54,061 nt of DNA, taken from the NCBI GenBank assembly GCA_025463865.1, contig JAODBH010000265.1, positions 1 through 54,061 of the forward strand, in the 5' to 3' direction. Positions within the stretch are counted from its first letter, which is position 1, and every line of letters begins with the position of its first letter. This DNA comes from Actinomycetes bacterium (lineage in GTDB: Bacteria; Actinomycetota; Acidimicrobiia; IMCC26256; Chersky-534). The notes beneath the pieces were generated by a model. It was not told where the DNA came from and did no database searches. It saw only the letters and a list, made by a program, of their open reading frames with translations. The position numbers were made by a program, and so were the translations under genes. This document shows, piece after piece, positions 40,930-50,970 of this stretch.

Positions 40930-42336
40930 ATGGGACGGACGCTGTCCGAGAAGATCTGGGACCGGCACGTGGTCCGCACCGCGGACGGCGAGCCCGATCT
41001 CCTCTACATCGACCTGCACCTGATCCACGAGGTCACCTCCCCCCAGGCGTTCGACGGACTCCGCATGGCCGGTCGGAGAGTGCGTCGACCCGACCTCACC
41101 GTCGCCACGATGGACCACAACGTCCCGACCGACCCGCCGGTGAACGGCGTGATCGTCGTCGACGACCCCGTCTCGAAGACGCAGATGGACACCCTCGCCC
41201 GCAACGCCGAGGAGTTCGACGTCGTGCTCTACGGCATGGGTCACGCGGCGCAAGGCATCGTCCACGTGATCGGCCCGGAGCAGGGCCTCACGCAACCGGG
41301 CATGACCATCGTCTGCGGCGACTCGCACACGTCGACGCACGGAGCGTTCGGAGCGCTCGCCTTCGGCATCGGGACGAGCGAGGTCGAGCACGTCCTCGCG
41401 ACCCAGACCCTCCCGCAGCGGCGTCCGGGGACCATGGCCGTCACCGTCGAGGGCGATCTCCCGGCCGGCGTCAGCGCGAAGGACGTCGCGCTCGGCATCA
41501 TCCGGCAGATCGGCACCGGCGGCGGGGTCGGCTCCATCATCGAGTTCCGCGGGTCGGCGATCCGCGCGCTGTCGATGGAAGGGCGCATGACCCTCTGCAA
41601 CATGTCGATCGAAGGCGGCGCGCGCGCCGGGATGGTCGCCCCCGACGAGACCACGTTCGAGTACGTGAAGGGTCGCCCGTTCGCCCCCACCGGCGAGGCG
41701 TGGGACCGCGCGGTCGCCGATTGGCGGACGCTCGCCACCGACGCCGACGCCACCTTCGACCGTGAGGTGGTCATCGACGCTTCGACGCTTCGCCCCTCGG
41801 TCACCTGGGGCACGAACCCCGGCATGACGATCGGCATCGACGAGTCGGTCCCGTCGCCCGACGCCTACGACACCCCGGCCGAGCGCGAATCGGTCGAGCG
41901 GGCGCTCGCCTACATGGGTCTCGAAGCGGGGACGCCGATCCGCGAGGTGGGCATCGACACCGTGTTCATCGGCTCGTGCACCAACTCCCGCATCGAGGAC
42001 CTGCGGGCCGCCGCGTCGGTGGCCAAGGGCCGCACCGTCAAGGCCGGCGTGCGGGCGATGGTCGTGCCGGGGAGCGCGGTCGTGAAGCACGCCGCGGAGG
42101 CGGAGGGGTTGCACACGATCTTCACCGACGCCGGCTTCGACTGGCGTGAGCCGGGCTGCTCGATGTGCCTCGCGATGAATCCCGACAAGCTCCAGCCCGG
42201 CGAACGCGCCGCGTCCACCAGCAACCGGAACTTCGAGGGCCGACAGGGTCCGGGTGGGCGGACGCACCTCGTCTCGCCCGCCGTCGCCGCCGCGACCGCG
42301 ATCGCCGGTCACTTCGCAAGCCCCGAGGAGCTGTGA
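40930..42336 (+). CDS. leuC: 3-isopropylmalate dehydratase large subunit
   Basis: This is 468 residues from ATG 40930 ([13 protein letters not shown]); the track start at 40792 overlaps iclR. The 4Fe-4S ligands are in [15 protein letters not shown] and [11 protein letters not shown], and [26 protein letters not shown] is the aconitase-family signature. With LeuD it isomerises 2- to 3-isopropylmalate, and with cimA present also citramalate. Its TGA overlaps the leuD ATG (TGATG), so the subunits are translationally coupled. Confidence 0.96.
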   Translation: MGRTLSEKIWDRHVVRTADGEPDLLYIDLHLIHEVTSPQAFDGLRMAGRRVRRPDLTVATMDHNVPTDPPVNGVIVVDDPVSKTQMDTLARNAEEFDVVLYGMGHAAQGIVHVIGPEQGLTQPGMTIVCGDSHTSTHGAFGALAFGIGTSEVEHVLATQTLPQRRPGTMAVTVEGDLPAGVSAKDVALGIIRQIGTGGGVGSIIEFRGSAIRALSMEGRMTLCNMSIEGGARAGMVAPDETTFEYVKGRPFAPTGEAWDRAVADWRTLATDADATFDREVVIDASTLRPSVTWGTNPGMTIGIDESVPSPDAYDTPAERESVERALAYMGLEAGTPIREVGIDTVFIGSCTNSRIEDLRAAASVAKGRTVKAGVRAMVVPGSAVVKHAAEAEGLHTIFTDAGFDWREPGCSMCLAMNPDKLQPGERAASTSNRNFEGRQGPGGRTHLVSPAVAAATAIAGHFASPEEL

Positions 42337-42932
42337 TGCGTGCAGTACGCGAGGTCATCGGTACCGCGGTCCCGCTCGACCGGGCCGACGTCGACACCGA
42401 CCAGATCATCCCCGCCGAGTGGCTCAAGCGGGTCGAGCGCACCGGCTTCGGCGCGGGGCTCTTCTCGGCCTGGCGCAAAGACCCCGACTTCGTCCTGAAC
42501 GACCCCCGGTACGCGGGCGCGTCGATCCTCGTCGCGGGGGCCAACTTCGGCTGCGGGTCTTCGCGCGAGCACGCGCCTTGGGCCCTCGAGGACTACGGGT
42601 TCCAGGCGGTGATCGCGCCGAGCTTCGCCGACATCTTCCGCGGCAACGCGGCCAAGATCGGACTGCTGACGGTGGAGCTCCCCGCGGACGAGGTGCAGGC
42701 GCTGCTCGTCGGGGTCGGGCAGGACCCGAAGCTCGAGATCACGATCGACGTGGAGCACCGCACGGTGGTCGCGCCGGAGCTGGCGATCGAAGGGACCTTT
42801 CCGCTCGACGACTTCGCCCAGCACCGGCTGCTCAACGGGCTCGACGACATCGGCCTGACCGAGCAGCACGACGATGCGATCACGGCGTTCGAGTCGGGCC
42901 GGCCCGACTGGCACCCGTCGCTTCCCGGCTAG
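42336..42932 (+). CDS. leuD: 3-isopropylmalate dehydratase small subunit
   Basis: The 198-residue swivel-domain subunit reads DRADVDTDQIIPAEWLKRVERTGFG, then the characteristic GANFGCGSSREHAPWALEDYGFQAVIAPSFADIFRGNAAKIGLL. It completes the active site with LeuC. The start overlaps the leuC stop by one nt. No terminator hairpin is obvious in the 66 nt before the next gene. Confidence 0.96.
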   Translation: MRAVREVIGTAVPLDRADVDTDQIIPAEWLKRVERTGFGAGLFSAWRKDPDFVLNDPRYAGASILVAGANFGCGSSREHAPWALEDYGFQAVIAPSFADIFRGNAAKIGLLTVELPADEVQALLVGVGQDPKLEITIDVEHRTVVAPELAIEGTFPLDDFAQHRLLNGLDDIGLTEQHDDAITAFESGRPDWHPSLPG

Positions 42933-42998
42933 CCGATCGTCGTCGCGATAGTTCTCGCGATGGTTCTCGCCGGCCCGACCCGCGCGTATCGTGCAGGG

Positions 42999-43544
42999 AT
43001 GCGGAGAGCCGTCCGGCGACTCATCCAGCTCGGGCTCATCGGAGCCGCCGTGTATCTGGCCTGGCGGCTGATCACCGCGCCCCGGCTCGGTGACGCCGTC
43101 ACCTCGGCCGGTCCCGAGGACGACGGTGGCGGGGGCGCGCTGCGGCTCGTCGAGGGCTTGCGGGCCGAGGGCAACGCGGCGGACCTGGTCGAGCTCGACC
43201 TGGTGGACGTCGACGGCATCGAGGCCGCGGTTGCCGTGCTCGACGTCGACGGCATCGAGGTCGACGTCGTCGAGGTCGACGGGACGATCGAGCTGGTGGA
43301 GGTCGACGGCGTCGAGGTGGCCATCGCCGCCGAGGACGGCACCCCCGCCGGGCGGCCCGAACCGGCGTGGGTCGCGCCCCTGGACGACGGCAGCTGCCCC
43401 ATCGGCTTCGAGATCAAGGCGAAGCTCTCGAGCGGCATCTTCCACGCGCCGGGCGGCACCAACTACGACCGGGCCAAGGCCGACCGCTGCTATTCGAGCG
43501 TCGAGGCCGCCGAGCTCGACGGATTGCGGCCGCCGAAGCGCTGA
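42999..43544 (+). CDS. Membrane-anchored acidic repeat protein with C-terminal sunset-like domain
   Basis: This is 181 residues from ATG 42999 (42960 is possible). One N-terminal helix (LIQLGLIGAAVYLAWRLI) follows a basic start. The middle contains near-perfect repeats of V-D-G-I-E-V-D-V type (VDVDGIEAAVAVLDVDGIEVDVVEVDGTIELVEVDGVEVAI), strongly acidic and alternating, as in a beta-roll or solenoid. The C-terminus CPIGFEIKAKLSSGIFHAPGGTNYDRAKADRCYSSVEAAELDGLRPPKR matches the small 'sunset' domain of actinobacterial surface and nuclease proteins. Function unknown. Confidence 0.75.
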   Translation: MRRAVRRLIQLGLIGAAVYLAWRLITAPRLGDAVTSAGPEDDGGGGALRLVEGLRAEGNAADLVELDLVDVDGIEAAVAVLDVDGIEVDVVEVDGTIELVEVDGVEVAIAAEDGTPAGRPEPAWVAPLDDGSCPIGFEIKAKLSSGIFHAPGGTNYDRAKADRCYSSVEAAELDGLRPPKR

Positions 43545-43602
43545 TGCCGCGGCAGCGCTCGCTTCCGGCTCCGGCGACAGACCGAGCCACGGAGGACGTT
43601 CG

Positions 43603-45759
43603 ATGACCGTCGAGCAGGCCACCCCACCGCCCGCACCGCTCCCCACCACGGACGCCGAGCAGGAGGGCACGATCGGGCCGGATCCCCGCCGGTGGGTCAT
43701 CCTCGGCGTCCTCTGCCTCGCGTTGCTCATGGTCGGGATCGACGGGACCATCGTCAACGTCGCCCTGCCGTCACTCGTGCGCGAGATCGGCGCGTCGTCC
43801 ACCGAGCTGCAGTGGATCGTCGACGCCTACACCATCGTGTTCGCCGGGTTCCTCCTCATCGCCGGGAACACCGGAGACCGGCTCGGGCGTCGACGGTGCT
43901 TCGTGCTCGGGCTCCTCGTGTTCGTCGGTGGATCGCTCGGGTGCTCGCTGGTGTCCACGCCGAACCAGCTCATCCTGCTGCGGGGTGTCCAGGGGCTGGG
44001 TGCCGCCTTCCTCATGCCCGCGACCCTCTCGATCCTCACCAACGTGTTCACCAACCCGGCCGAACGCGCCCGCGCCATCGGACTGTGGGCGGGCGTCTCG
44101 GGCCTCGGGGTCGCCATCGGCCCGCTCACCGGCGGCTACCTCCTCGAGCACTTCTGGTGGGGCTCGATCTTCCTCGTCAACGTCCCGATCGGCCTGGTCA
44201 CGGTCGTGGCCGCGGTGCTCGTGGTCCCCGAGTCACGCGACCCGCATTCGGCACGACTCGACATCCTCGGCACCGTGTTCTCGGTCGTCGGTCTGATCAG
44301 CCTGCTGTTCGGCATCATCGAGGGTCCGTCACGCGGATGGAGCGACCCCGTGGTCGTCGGCTCCTTCATCCTCGCGGTCGTGACGCTGACGGCCTTCGTC
44401 CTCTGGGAACGTCACACCGACCACCCGATCCTCGACGTCGGCTTCTTCGCCAACCCCCGCTTCACCGCGGCGTCGATCGCGGTCACGCTCGTGTTCTTCG
44501 CGTTGTTCGGCTCGCTGTTCTTCGTGAGCCAGTACCTGCAGTTCGTCCTGGGTTACACGGCGCTGCAATCGGGGATCCGGCTGTTGCCGGTGGCGCTCGC
44601 CTTGATGGTCGCCGCGCCCCTCAGCGCCAGGCTCGTGGCCTACTTCGGCAGCAAGCGGGTGGTGACGCTCGGACTGCTGCTCACTGCCGGCGCCCTGCTC
44701 CTCTTCTCCCGGGCCACTCCCACGAGCGGCTACCCCCTCATCGCCGCGGTCCTGGTGATCATCGGCGTGGGCATGGGTCTCGCCATTGCCCCCGCGACCG
44801 ACTCGATCATGGGCTCGCTCCCGCCGGAGAAGGCGGGCGTCGGCTCGGCCATGAACGACACCACCCGCGAGATCGGTGGTGCGCTCGGTGTCGCGATCCT
44901 CGGCAGCATCACCACCGCGGTCTACACCTCGACCATCACGGGCAACGCCGCGTTCGCGAAGCTGAAAGCCGCGTCGCCGGCCGCAGCGCGCGCGGTGCAG
45001 GAGTCGGTCGGCGGTGCCGCGGTCGTGGCGGAGAAGCTGCCGACGGCCGTCGCGCGCACCATCACGACGGCCGCGAACGATGCGTTCATCCACGCGGTCG
45101 ACCGGGGCGTCATCGTGGGCGCGGCGGTCGCCGCGCTCGGTGCCGCGGTGGCCTGGTTCTTCCTGCCGGCCCGGGTCCATGCCGCCCAGCCCATCGACGC
45201 GCTCGTCGACGGCGCCGCGATCCGTCTCGGGCCCGAACAACGCCGGAGCCTGGCCGAGATCACGCTCGGGCTCCTGGCCGACGCGGGCATGTCGAGCCTC
45301 ACCTACAACGCGGTGGCGGCGCGCTCGGGGATCGGGACCGCGACGCTCGAGCACTACTGGACGTCGCGGGTCGACGCGGTCAGCGACGCCATGCAAGAGG
45401 TGATCGGGGAGCACCCCATCCACCGCACCGGGGACCTCGAGGCCGATCTGCGCCAGTACATCGTCGAGGTCGGTGACGTGCTCGCGAACCCGCGGGCCCG
45501 CCAGGTGCTCGCGGCAGTCATCGGCGAGGCCTCGTCCGACCCCGCGCTCGCGACGGCGCTGCGCGAGCACGTCGTCGCACCCCGACGGGCGGAGCTGGCG
45601 GCCCGCCTCTCGCTCGAGTCCGACCGGTTGCGCGTCCCTCTGGACGCCGCGGTCGACCAGGTCGTCGGCCCGATCTACTTCCGGACCCTGATCGGCGGCT
45701 CCAAGGTCGACGACCACTTGGTCGATTCCATCGTGGAGTCGGTCGTGCGGTCACCCTGA
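43603..45759 (+). CDS. MFS (DHA2-type) drug exporter fused to a C-terminal TetR-like regulator
   Basis: This is 718 residues from ATG 43603, preceded by GGAGG. Residues ~25-535 are a DHA2 exporter: MVGIDGTIVNVALPSLVREI (TM1, motif D1), GDRLGRRR (motif A), RGVQGLGAAFLMPATLSILTN, and GLWAGVSGLGVAIGPLTGG (antiporter motif C). Residues ~545-718 are TetR-like: LAEITLGLLADAGMSSLTYNAVAARSGIGTATLEHYWTSRVDAVSDAM (helix-turn-helix), followed by an all-helical ligand domain. The frame is continuous with no stop between. The regulator would stay at the membrane. Such proteins are reported in actinobacteria but poorly studied; substrates are unknown. Confidence 0.9.
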   Translation: MTVEQATPPPAPLPTTDAEQEGTIGPDPRRWVILGVLCLALLMVGIDGTIVNVALPSLVREIGASSTELQWIVDAYTIVFAGFLLIAGNTGDRLGRRRCFVLGLLVFVGGSLGCSLVSTPNQLILLRGVQGLGAAFLMPATLSILTNVFTNPAERARAIGLWAGVSGLGVAIGPLTGGYLLEHFWWGSIFLVNVPIGLVTVVAAVLVVPESRDPHSARLDILGTVFSVVGLISLLFGIIEGPSRGWSDPVVVGSFILAVVTLTAFVLWERHTDHPILDVGFFANPRFTAASIAVTLVFFALFGSLFFVSQYLQFVLGYTALQSGIRLLPVALALMVAAPLSARLVAYFGSKRVVTLGLLLTAGALLLFSRATPTSGYPLIAAVLVIIGVGMGLAIAPATDSIMGSLPPEKAGVGSAMNDTTREIGGALGVAILGSITTAVYTSTITGNAAFAKLKAASPAAARAVQESVGGAAVVAEKLPTAVARTITTAANDAFIHAVDRGVIVGAAVAALGAAVAWFFLPARVHAAQPIDALVDGAAIRLGPEQRRSLAEITLGLLADAGMSSLTYNAVAARSGIGTATLEHYWTSRVDAVSDAMQEVIGEHPIHRTGDLEADLRQYIVEVGDVLANPRARQVLAAVIGEASSDPALATALREHVVAPRRAELAARLSLESDRLRVPLDAAVDQVVGPIYFRTLIGGSKVDDHLVDSIVESVVRSP

Positions 45760-45839
45760 CCCGGCTCCGTGCGACGGTCACCAACCGCACAGGTAGGTGA
45801 CCGACGCACAGACGCCGTCGTTCCGTCGGACGTGGCCGG

Positions 45840-46238
45840 TCAGAGCTTGCAGGTGGCGAAGTACTTGCTCACCGCGGCGCTGTCCTTGCCGATCGTGGCC
45901 GTGAGGGACTCCATCTTCGCGATCGACGTTGCGCTGGTGAAGTCGATGCTCTTGAGGCTGGCGTAGGTCTTGGCCAGCCGGTTCAGCGGGGCCTTGAGCT
46001 TCGGCGGAGCCTTCTTGGCCATCGCCTTGAAGGCGTTCGACGCGTTGCCGAAGATCTTGCTGAGGTCCTTGGGGTTCTTGGCCGCGCTGGCGTCGATGCC
46101 GGACAGACCGCTGAACCGCTTCGCGAGGGTCCCGCAGGTGCTGCTCGACTTCGTGGTGGTGGCGCCGGCGGCGCCGGCGCTCAGCCCGAGACCGGTGAGG
46201 GCGACGACGGCGACGAGGAGGATCGAGATCCGCCGCAC
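45840..46238 (-). CDS. Small secreted protein, unknown function
   Basis: This 132-residue ORF starts with GTG and has a signal peptide (MRRISILLVAVVALTGLGLSAGAAGA, cleavage after AGA likely). The mature part is helical and Lys/Ala/Ser-rich (AFKAMAKKAPPKLKAPLNRLAKTYASLKSIDF), with two Cys residues (STCGTL and the C-terminal TCKL) that could form a disulfide. No family recognised. Similar short secreted helical proteins are common in Acidimicrobiia. It stands alone between the transporter fusion and serA. Confidence 0.7.
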   Translation of the reverse strand: MRRISILLVAVVALTGLGLSAGAAGATTTKSSSTCGTLAKRFSGLSGIDASAAKNPKDLSKIFGNASNAFKAMAKKAPPKLKAPLNRLAKTYASLKSIDFTSATSIAKMESLTATIGKDSAAVSKYFATCKL

Positions 46239-46460
46239 GTCAAGCGCCGATCTCGGTCACGGCACCGGAGGGGACCGGGTGGCTCACGGCAGGACGGTTC
46301 ATGAGGGCTCCTCGAAGGTCGGCGGGCGTCGGAACGGCCCGGCCTGGGAATCAGCTGTGTACCCCGACATTCTCGGCCGATGACCGACCCACCTACACGG
46401 AAACTCTCGCGATCACACGCGCATGTCCCGCACCGCCCGCATGCGGCGACATCGAGGGCG

Positions 46461-48044
46461 TCAGAGCTCGATCGCCTTGGCCAGCAGGATGCCTGGCTGC
46501 GCCTGCAGGGCCACGATCGTCGCGGGTCCGACCCGGCTGTCGATCGCGAGGATCATCAGTGCGTGGTCGCCCGTCGGGCCCCGGCCGACGTCCATGTCGG
46601 AGATGTTGACCCCCGCTTCGCCGAGGATCGTACCGACGGTGCCGATCATCCCGGGACGGTCGTCGTTATGGACCACGAGCATGTGCCGCGAGGGCGGCAG
46701 GTCGACGAGGTGCTCGTCGATGCCGACGATGCGCGGGACCTGCTGGTGCCCACCGAGGGTGCCGGCCACGTGGACGGGCCGATCGCCGACGGTGCCCCGC
46801 AGCGTGATCAGGTTGACGAAGTCCTGTGCGCTCGACGAGTTGCTCTCGCGCACGGCGAGGCCACGCGACTCCGCGAGCCGCGGCGCGTTCACGAAGGTGA
46901 CGGGCTCGTCGACCACCGGCCCCAAGACCCCCTTCAGCACGCCGAGCGTGAGCAGCCGGCAGTCGTAGTCCGCGATCTGCCCTTCGTAGAAGACCTCGAG
47001 CGCGAGCAGCTCGCCGTCGGCGAGCGCGGCGAAGAGTCCGCCGAGGCGCTCCGCGAGGGGCAGGTAGGGCTGGATGGTTGCGTTCGCCTCCTTCGCCGCG
47101 AGGTTCACGGCGAAGGGCACGAACTCGTCGTTGAGACCGAGGATCACCTGCTCGGCGATGGTGACGCCGGCCTTGTCCTGCGCTTCGGCGGTCGACGCTC
47201 CGAGGTGTGGCGTGACGACGACCGTCGGCAGCTCGAACAGCGGCGACTCCGTGGTCGGCTCGGCCACGAAGACGTCGAGCGCGGCACCGGCCAGGCGCCC
47301 GTCGCGCACCGCGTCGGCCAACGCGGCTTCGTCGACGATTCCGCCGCGCGCGGTGTTGACCAGGCGCATCCCGGGCTTCGCGTGCTTCAAGGCCGCCGCG
47401 TCGATGATCCCGATCGTCTCGGGCGTCTTCGGCAGGTGGATCGTGAGGAAGTCGGACTCCTCGAGCATCTCCTCGAGGGTGGATGCGAGGCGCACGCCGA
47501 GTTGGCGGGCGCGCTCCGGACCGACGTAGGGGTCGAAGGCCACGAGCTGCATGCCGAAGGCGAGGGCGCGCTGCGCGACCAGGACTCCGACCCGGCCGAG
47601 GCCGAGGATGCCCAGCGTCTTGCCGTAGAGCTCCACGCCCTCCCACCGGGAGCGGTTCCACTGCCCCGCCTTGAGATCCGCATTGGCCTGCGGGATGTTG
47701 CGGGCCTGCGCGAGCAACAGGGCGATCGCGTGCTCGGCCGCGGAGAGGACGTTGCTCTGCGGCGCGTTCACGACCATGACGCCGCGCTTCGTCGCCTCCG
47801 CGACGTCGACGTTGTCGAGCCCGATGCCGGCGCGGCCGACCACCACGAGGTCGGTGCCGGCGTCGAGGACGTCGGCGTCGACCTGGGTCGCGGACCGGAT
47901 GATCAGAGCCTTGGCGCCGCGCACGGCCTCACACAGCTGCTCCGGCGACAGCCCGAGCTGCTCGTCGACCGTGAATCCGGCCGCGCGCAGGGCGTCGAGG
48001 CCGCGGGGGGCGAGCTGCTCGGTGACGAGTACGCGGGCGGTCAT
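46461..48044 (-). CDS. serA: D-3-phosphoglycerate dehydrogenase
   Basis: This 527-residue enzyme has the NAD-binding motif LGILGLGRVGVLVAQRALAFGMQLVAFDPYV, catalytic Arg in NTARGGIVDEAALADAV and His in TPHLGASTAEAQDKAG. It has the actinobacterial long form with an intervening domain and a C-terminal ACT domain (MLVVHNDDRPGMIGTVGTILGEAGVNISDMDVGR), the likely serine sensor. It commits 3-phosphoglycerate to serine synthesis. It is 50 nt downstream of the aminotransferase gene and may share its transcript. Confidence 0.96.
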   Translation of the reverse strand: MTARVLVTEQLAPRGLDALRAAGFTVDEQLGLSPEQLCEAVRGAKALIIRSATQVDADVLDAGTDLVVVGRAGIGLDNVDVAEATKRGVMVVNAPQSNVLSAAEHAIALLLAQARNIPQANADLKAGQWNRSRWEGVELYGKTLGILGLGRVGVLVAQRALAFGMQLVAFDPYVGPERARQLGVRLASTLEEMLEESDFLTIHLPKTPETIGIIDAAALKHAKPGMRLVNTARGGIVDEAALADAVRDGRLAGAALDVFVAEPTTESPLFELPTVVVTPHLGASTAEAQDKAGVTIAEQVILGLNDEFVPFAVNLAAKEANATIQPYLPLAERLGGLFAALADGELLALEVFYEGQIADYDCRLLTLGVLKGVLGPVVDEPVTFVNAPRLAESRGLAVRESNSSSAQDFVNLITLRGTVGDRPVHVAGTLGGHQQVPRIVGIDEHLVDLPPSRHMLVVHNDDRPGMIGTVGTILGEAGVNISDMDVGRGPTGDHALMILAIDSRVGPATIVALQAQPGILLAKAIEL

Positions 48045-48094
48045 TGCGGGCTCCGGATCGGTGGTGAGACGGGCGGGCTTCGGCGTTGCGGAGG

Positions 48095-49303
48095 CTAGGC
48101 CAAGAGCTTGGCGACACGGCTCACGCCCTCGACGAGGTCGTCGTCACCGAGCGCGAACGAGAGCCGGGCGTAGCCGGGTGCGCCGAAGGCCTCGCCCGGC
48201 ACCATCGCGACCTTGGCCGCCTCGAGGAAGACCTCGCAGAGCTCGAGGGACGTGCGCGGGGTACGGCCGGCGATCTCCCGGCCGAGCACGCCTTCGAACG
48301 ACGGGAAGCAATAGAAGGCGCCTTGGGGCTCGAGGCACGTGACCCCGTCGATCGCCGAGAGCATCGAGTACATCGTGTCGCCCCGCCGCTCGAACGCGGC
48401 GCGCATCTCGGCGACGGCCACGAGGTCGCCCGACACCGCGGCGAGCGCGGCGCGTTGGGCGACGTTGGCGACGTTGGAGGTGCTGTGCGACTGCAGGTTG
48501 GTGGCCGCCTTGATGACGTCGTCGGGGGCGATCATCCACCCGACGCGCCAGCCGGTCATGGCGTAGGTCTTGGCTACGCCGTTGAGGATCACGCACTGGT
48601 CCACGAGGCCGGGCACCAGGGTCGGCATCGAGACCGCGCGGTGACCGCGGAAGGTGAGGTGCTCGTAGATCTCGTCGGTGAGCACCCAGATGCCGTGCTC
48701 GAGGGCCCACTCTCCGATCGCGGCGACCTCGTCGGGCGGGTACACCGCGCCGGTCGGGTTGCTCGGGGAGACGAAGAACATCGCCTTCGTCCTGTCGGTC
48801 CGCGCCGCCTCGAGCTGGTCGACGGTGACGCGGAAGCCGTCGGCTGCGGTGGTGGGGAGCACCACCGTGGTCGCCCCGCCCAGGGCGATCATCTCGGGAT
48901 AGCTGGTCCAATAGGGGGCCGGGAGCAGGACCTCGTCACCCGGGTCGAGCAGAACCTGGCAGGCGTTGTAGATCGCGTGCTTCCCGCCGTTCGTGACCAG
49001 GACCTGGCCCGGCGTGCACGAGAAGCCCGAGTCCCGGAGGGTCTTCGCGGCGATGGCCTCGCGCAGCTTGGGCAGGCCCGCCGCGGGTGAGTACTTGTGG
49101 GTGCTGGGATCGTGGGCTGCGGCCGCCGCGGCCTCGACGATGTGGGCCGGGGTCGGGAAGTCGGGCTCACCCGCCCCGAAGCCGATCACGGGCTCGCCTG
49201 CGGCCTGCAGGGCCTTCGCCTTGGCGTCGACGGCCAGGGTGGCGGACTCCTGGATGGCCCCGATCTTGGACGAGATGCGGCTGCGTTCGGAGATGCGGCT
49301 CAT
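48095..49303 (-). CDS. aspC: Pyridoxal-phosphate aspartate/aromatic aminotransferase (class I)
   Basis: This is 402 residues from ATG 49303 ([20 protein letters not shown]); the track start at 49432 reads into the neighbour's promoter. Class I aminotransferase marks: [49 protein letters not shown], the PLP Lys in [17 protein letters not shown] and an Arg in ARLSFAL. It matches AspB-type aspartate:2-oxoglutarate enzymes. The downstream serA is not a pathway partner by necessity. It is divergent from dacB. Confidence 0.92.
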   Translation of the reverse strand: MSRISERSRISSKIGAIQESATLAVDAKAKALQAAGEPVIGFGAGEPDFPTPAHIVEAAAAAAHDPSTHKYSPAAGLPKLREAIAAKTLRDSGFSCTPGQVLVTNGGKHAIYNACQVLLDPGDEVLLPAPYWTSYPEMIALGGATTVVLPTTAADGFRVTVDQLEAARTDRTKAMFFVSPSNPTGAVYPPDEVAAIGEWALEHGIWVLTDEIYEHLTFRGHRAVSMPTLVPGLVDQCVILNGVAKTYAMTGWRVGWMIAPDDVIKAATNLQSHSTSNVANVAQRAALAAVSGDLVAVAEMRAAFERRGDTMYSMLSAIDGVTCLEPQGAFYCFPSFEGVLGREIAGRTPRTSLELCEVFLEAAKVAMVPGEAFGAPGYARLSFALGDDDLVEGVSRVAKLLA

Positions 49304-49430
49304 GGCCCAATCCTCGCATGTGGCCGCCGGCCGGCTCGATCCATTAGCCGGCTGCCCGAGGGCCCTTCCCGGCCGGACGGACCCGGCGTCCGGCATTTCG
49401 GCGCCCTGCTCCCCTAACCTGATCCCCCAC

Positions 49431-50801
49431 ATGGTCCGGGGGTCCTCACGCGTTCACGCGTCTCACGCGCTTCGTGCGCTGATCGGTCTCGGCGCGCTGG
49501 CGTTGGCGACCCTGATCCCGATCGGTGCCCTGGCCGGCCCCGCGGTCGCCGCGCCGACCCCGACCACCACCGCCGAGCCCGTACCTGCGTCCTACATCCT
49601 CGTCGACGCCGACTCGGGCACCGTCCTGCTCGCGAAGTCGGAGCGTGACGTCCGCTACCCCGCGAGCACCATCAAGCTGCTGACCGCGCTGTCGGCCCTG
49701 CAACACGTCTCGATGAACGACACGCTGCCGATCAGCGACCTCACGTCGTCCCGGCCTGCGATGAAGATCGGGATGCACACCGGCGAGCAGTGGAAAGCCT
49801 CCGACGTCTTCGAGTCGCTGATGCTGGTGTCGGCCAACGACGCCGCCTACGCCCTCGCGGAGAAGGCAGGGGGGACCGTCACCAACTTCGCGGTCGAGAC
49901 CAACGCATACGCCAAGGCGCTCGGGATGCGCGACACGACGTTCAAGGATCCGGCCGGGCTCGACGACTCCAGCGCCACGCTCGGCGGCAGCACGACCAGT
50001 GCGTACGACCTCGCGATCGCGGCGCGCAACGTGCTTGCGGTACCTGCGCTCGCCGAGATGGCCAAGCAGCAGACGTTCAAGTTCACCGGTCCCGACGGCG
50101 TGCACCACACGCTCACGTCGCACGACACGTTCCTCAAGCAGTACAACGGCGCGAACGGTCTGAAGACCGGCTTCACGAGCAAGGCGGGCCGCGGCTTCGT
50201 GGCCTCGGCCACCCGCAACGGGCGGACGATGATCGCGGTGGTCCTCGGTGTCTACGACTACAACTCCTGGGCGGCGAGGCTGCTCGATCAGGGCTTCGCG
50301 ACACCTACGGGCGCGGCCGGGATCAACGAGAAGTTGCCGCCCGTCGTCGCGAGCACGCTCGATGCGCGCAACGCGCTCCTGACGAGCCTTCCGCGCGCGC
50401 TGGGCGGCCCGAAGCTCCAGACCGCCGCGGCCACCGCCGGTTCCGCAACGACCGCGCCGACATCGACCACGGCCGCGAGCTCCACCACGGCGGCCGGCAC
50501 CACCACCGCGGGCTCGGGAACCGCGCCCAGGACGACCGCGTCCTCCGGGAGCTCGGGTGGAGGCCTGCCGCTCGGGACGATCGCCATCGTCCTGCTGGTC
50601 CTGCTCACGATCGCGTTCTTCGCCCGCCGCGCGCAGGTCAAGCGCAGGCGGAAGGTGCGCCTCGCCCGTCAGCGGGCACTGGCGGTCGCTCGCCGTCGCA
50701 ACATGATCGACATCGTGGAGCCGCCGACCGCCGAGACCTCACACGTCGCGGTGATCCGCCCGGCCGCGGGCCGCAAACGCGACCGCAGCCGTCCCCGCTA
50801 G
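49431..50801 (+). CDS. D-alanyl-D-alanine carboxypeptidase (PBP5-like), membrane-anchored
   Basis: This is 456 residues from ATG 49431; upstream frame overlaps aspC. A signal peptide ([27 protein letters not shown]) precedes the penicillin-binding fold: SxxK in [11 protein letters not shown] (about residue 79), SxN in [11 protein letters not shown], and KTG in [13 protein letters not shown] (about 245). A long Thr/Ala/Ser-rich linker, a transmembrane helix ([20 protein letters not shown]) and a basic cytoplasmic tail follow. It trims the terminal D-Ala of peptidoglycan stem peptides. TAACCT a few nt before the ATG could be the -10 of a near-leaderless transcript. Confidence 0.92.
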   Translation: MVRGSSRVHASHALRALIGLGALALATLIPIGALAGPAVAAPTPTTTAEPVPASYILVDADSGTVLLAKSERDVRYPASTIKLLTALSALQHVSMNDTLPISDLTSSRPAMKIGMHTGEQWKASDVFESLMLVSANDAAYALAEKAGGTVTNFAVETNAYAKALGMRDTTFKDPAGLDDSSATLGGSTTSAYDLAIAARNVLAVPALAEMAKQQTFKFTGPDGVHHTLTSHDTFLKQYNGANGLKTGFTSKAGRGFVASATRNGRTMIAVVLGVYDYNSWAARLLDQGFATPTGAAGINEKLPPVVASTLDARNALLTSLPRALGGPKLQTAAATAGSATTAPTSTTAASSTTAAGTTTAGSGTAPRTTASSGSSGGGLPLGTIAIVLLVLLTIAFFARRAQVKRRRKVRLARQRALAVARRRNMIDIVEPPTAETSHVAVIRPAAGRKRDRSRPR

Positions 50802-50887
50802 TCGCGTCGCGTCAGCGCACGTCGCCGAGCGAGCTGTGCGAGCTGTGCAAGGCCGCGTCGCCGCTCCCAGCCGGCCGGCTCCGCTCC

Positions 50888-50970
50888 GTCAGCTGGCCGG
50901 CTCCGCGGCGTCAGCTGGACCAGCTCCTCTGTCAGCTGGCCAGCTCCTCCGTCAGCTGGCCAGCTCCGCG
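50888..50970. repeat. ~20-bp tandem repeat at the helicase 3' end (GTCAGCTGGCCAGCTCC)
   Basis: Four copies start at 50888, 50910, 50931 and 50951 (spacings 22, 21, 20). Each has an AGCTGGCCAGCT-type palindrome. The last copy runs into the 3' end of the DEAD-box gene and encodes its final residues (ELAS). It could form a series of small hairpins at the convergent gene junction. Confidence 0.85.
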
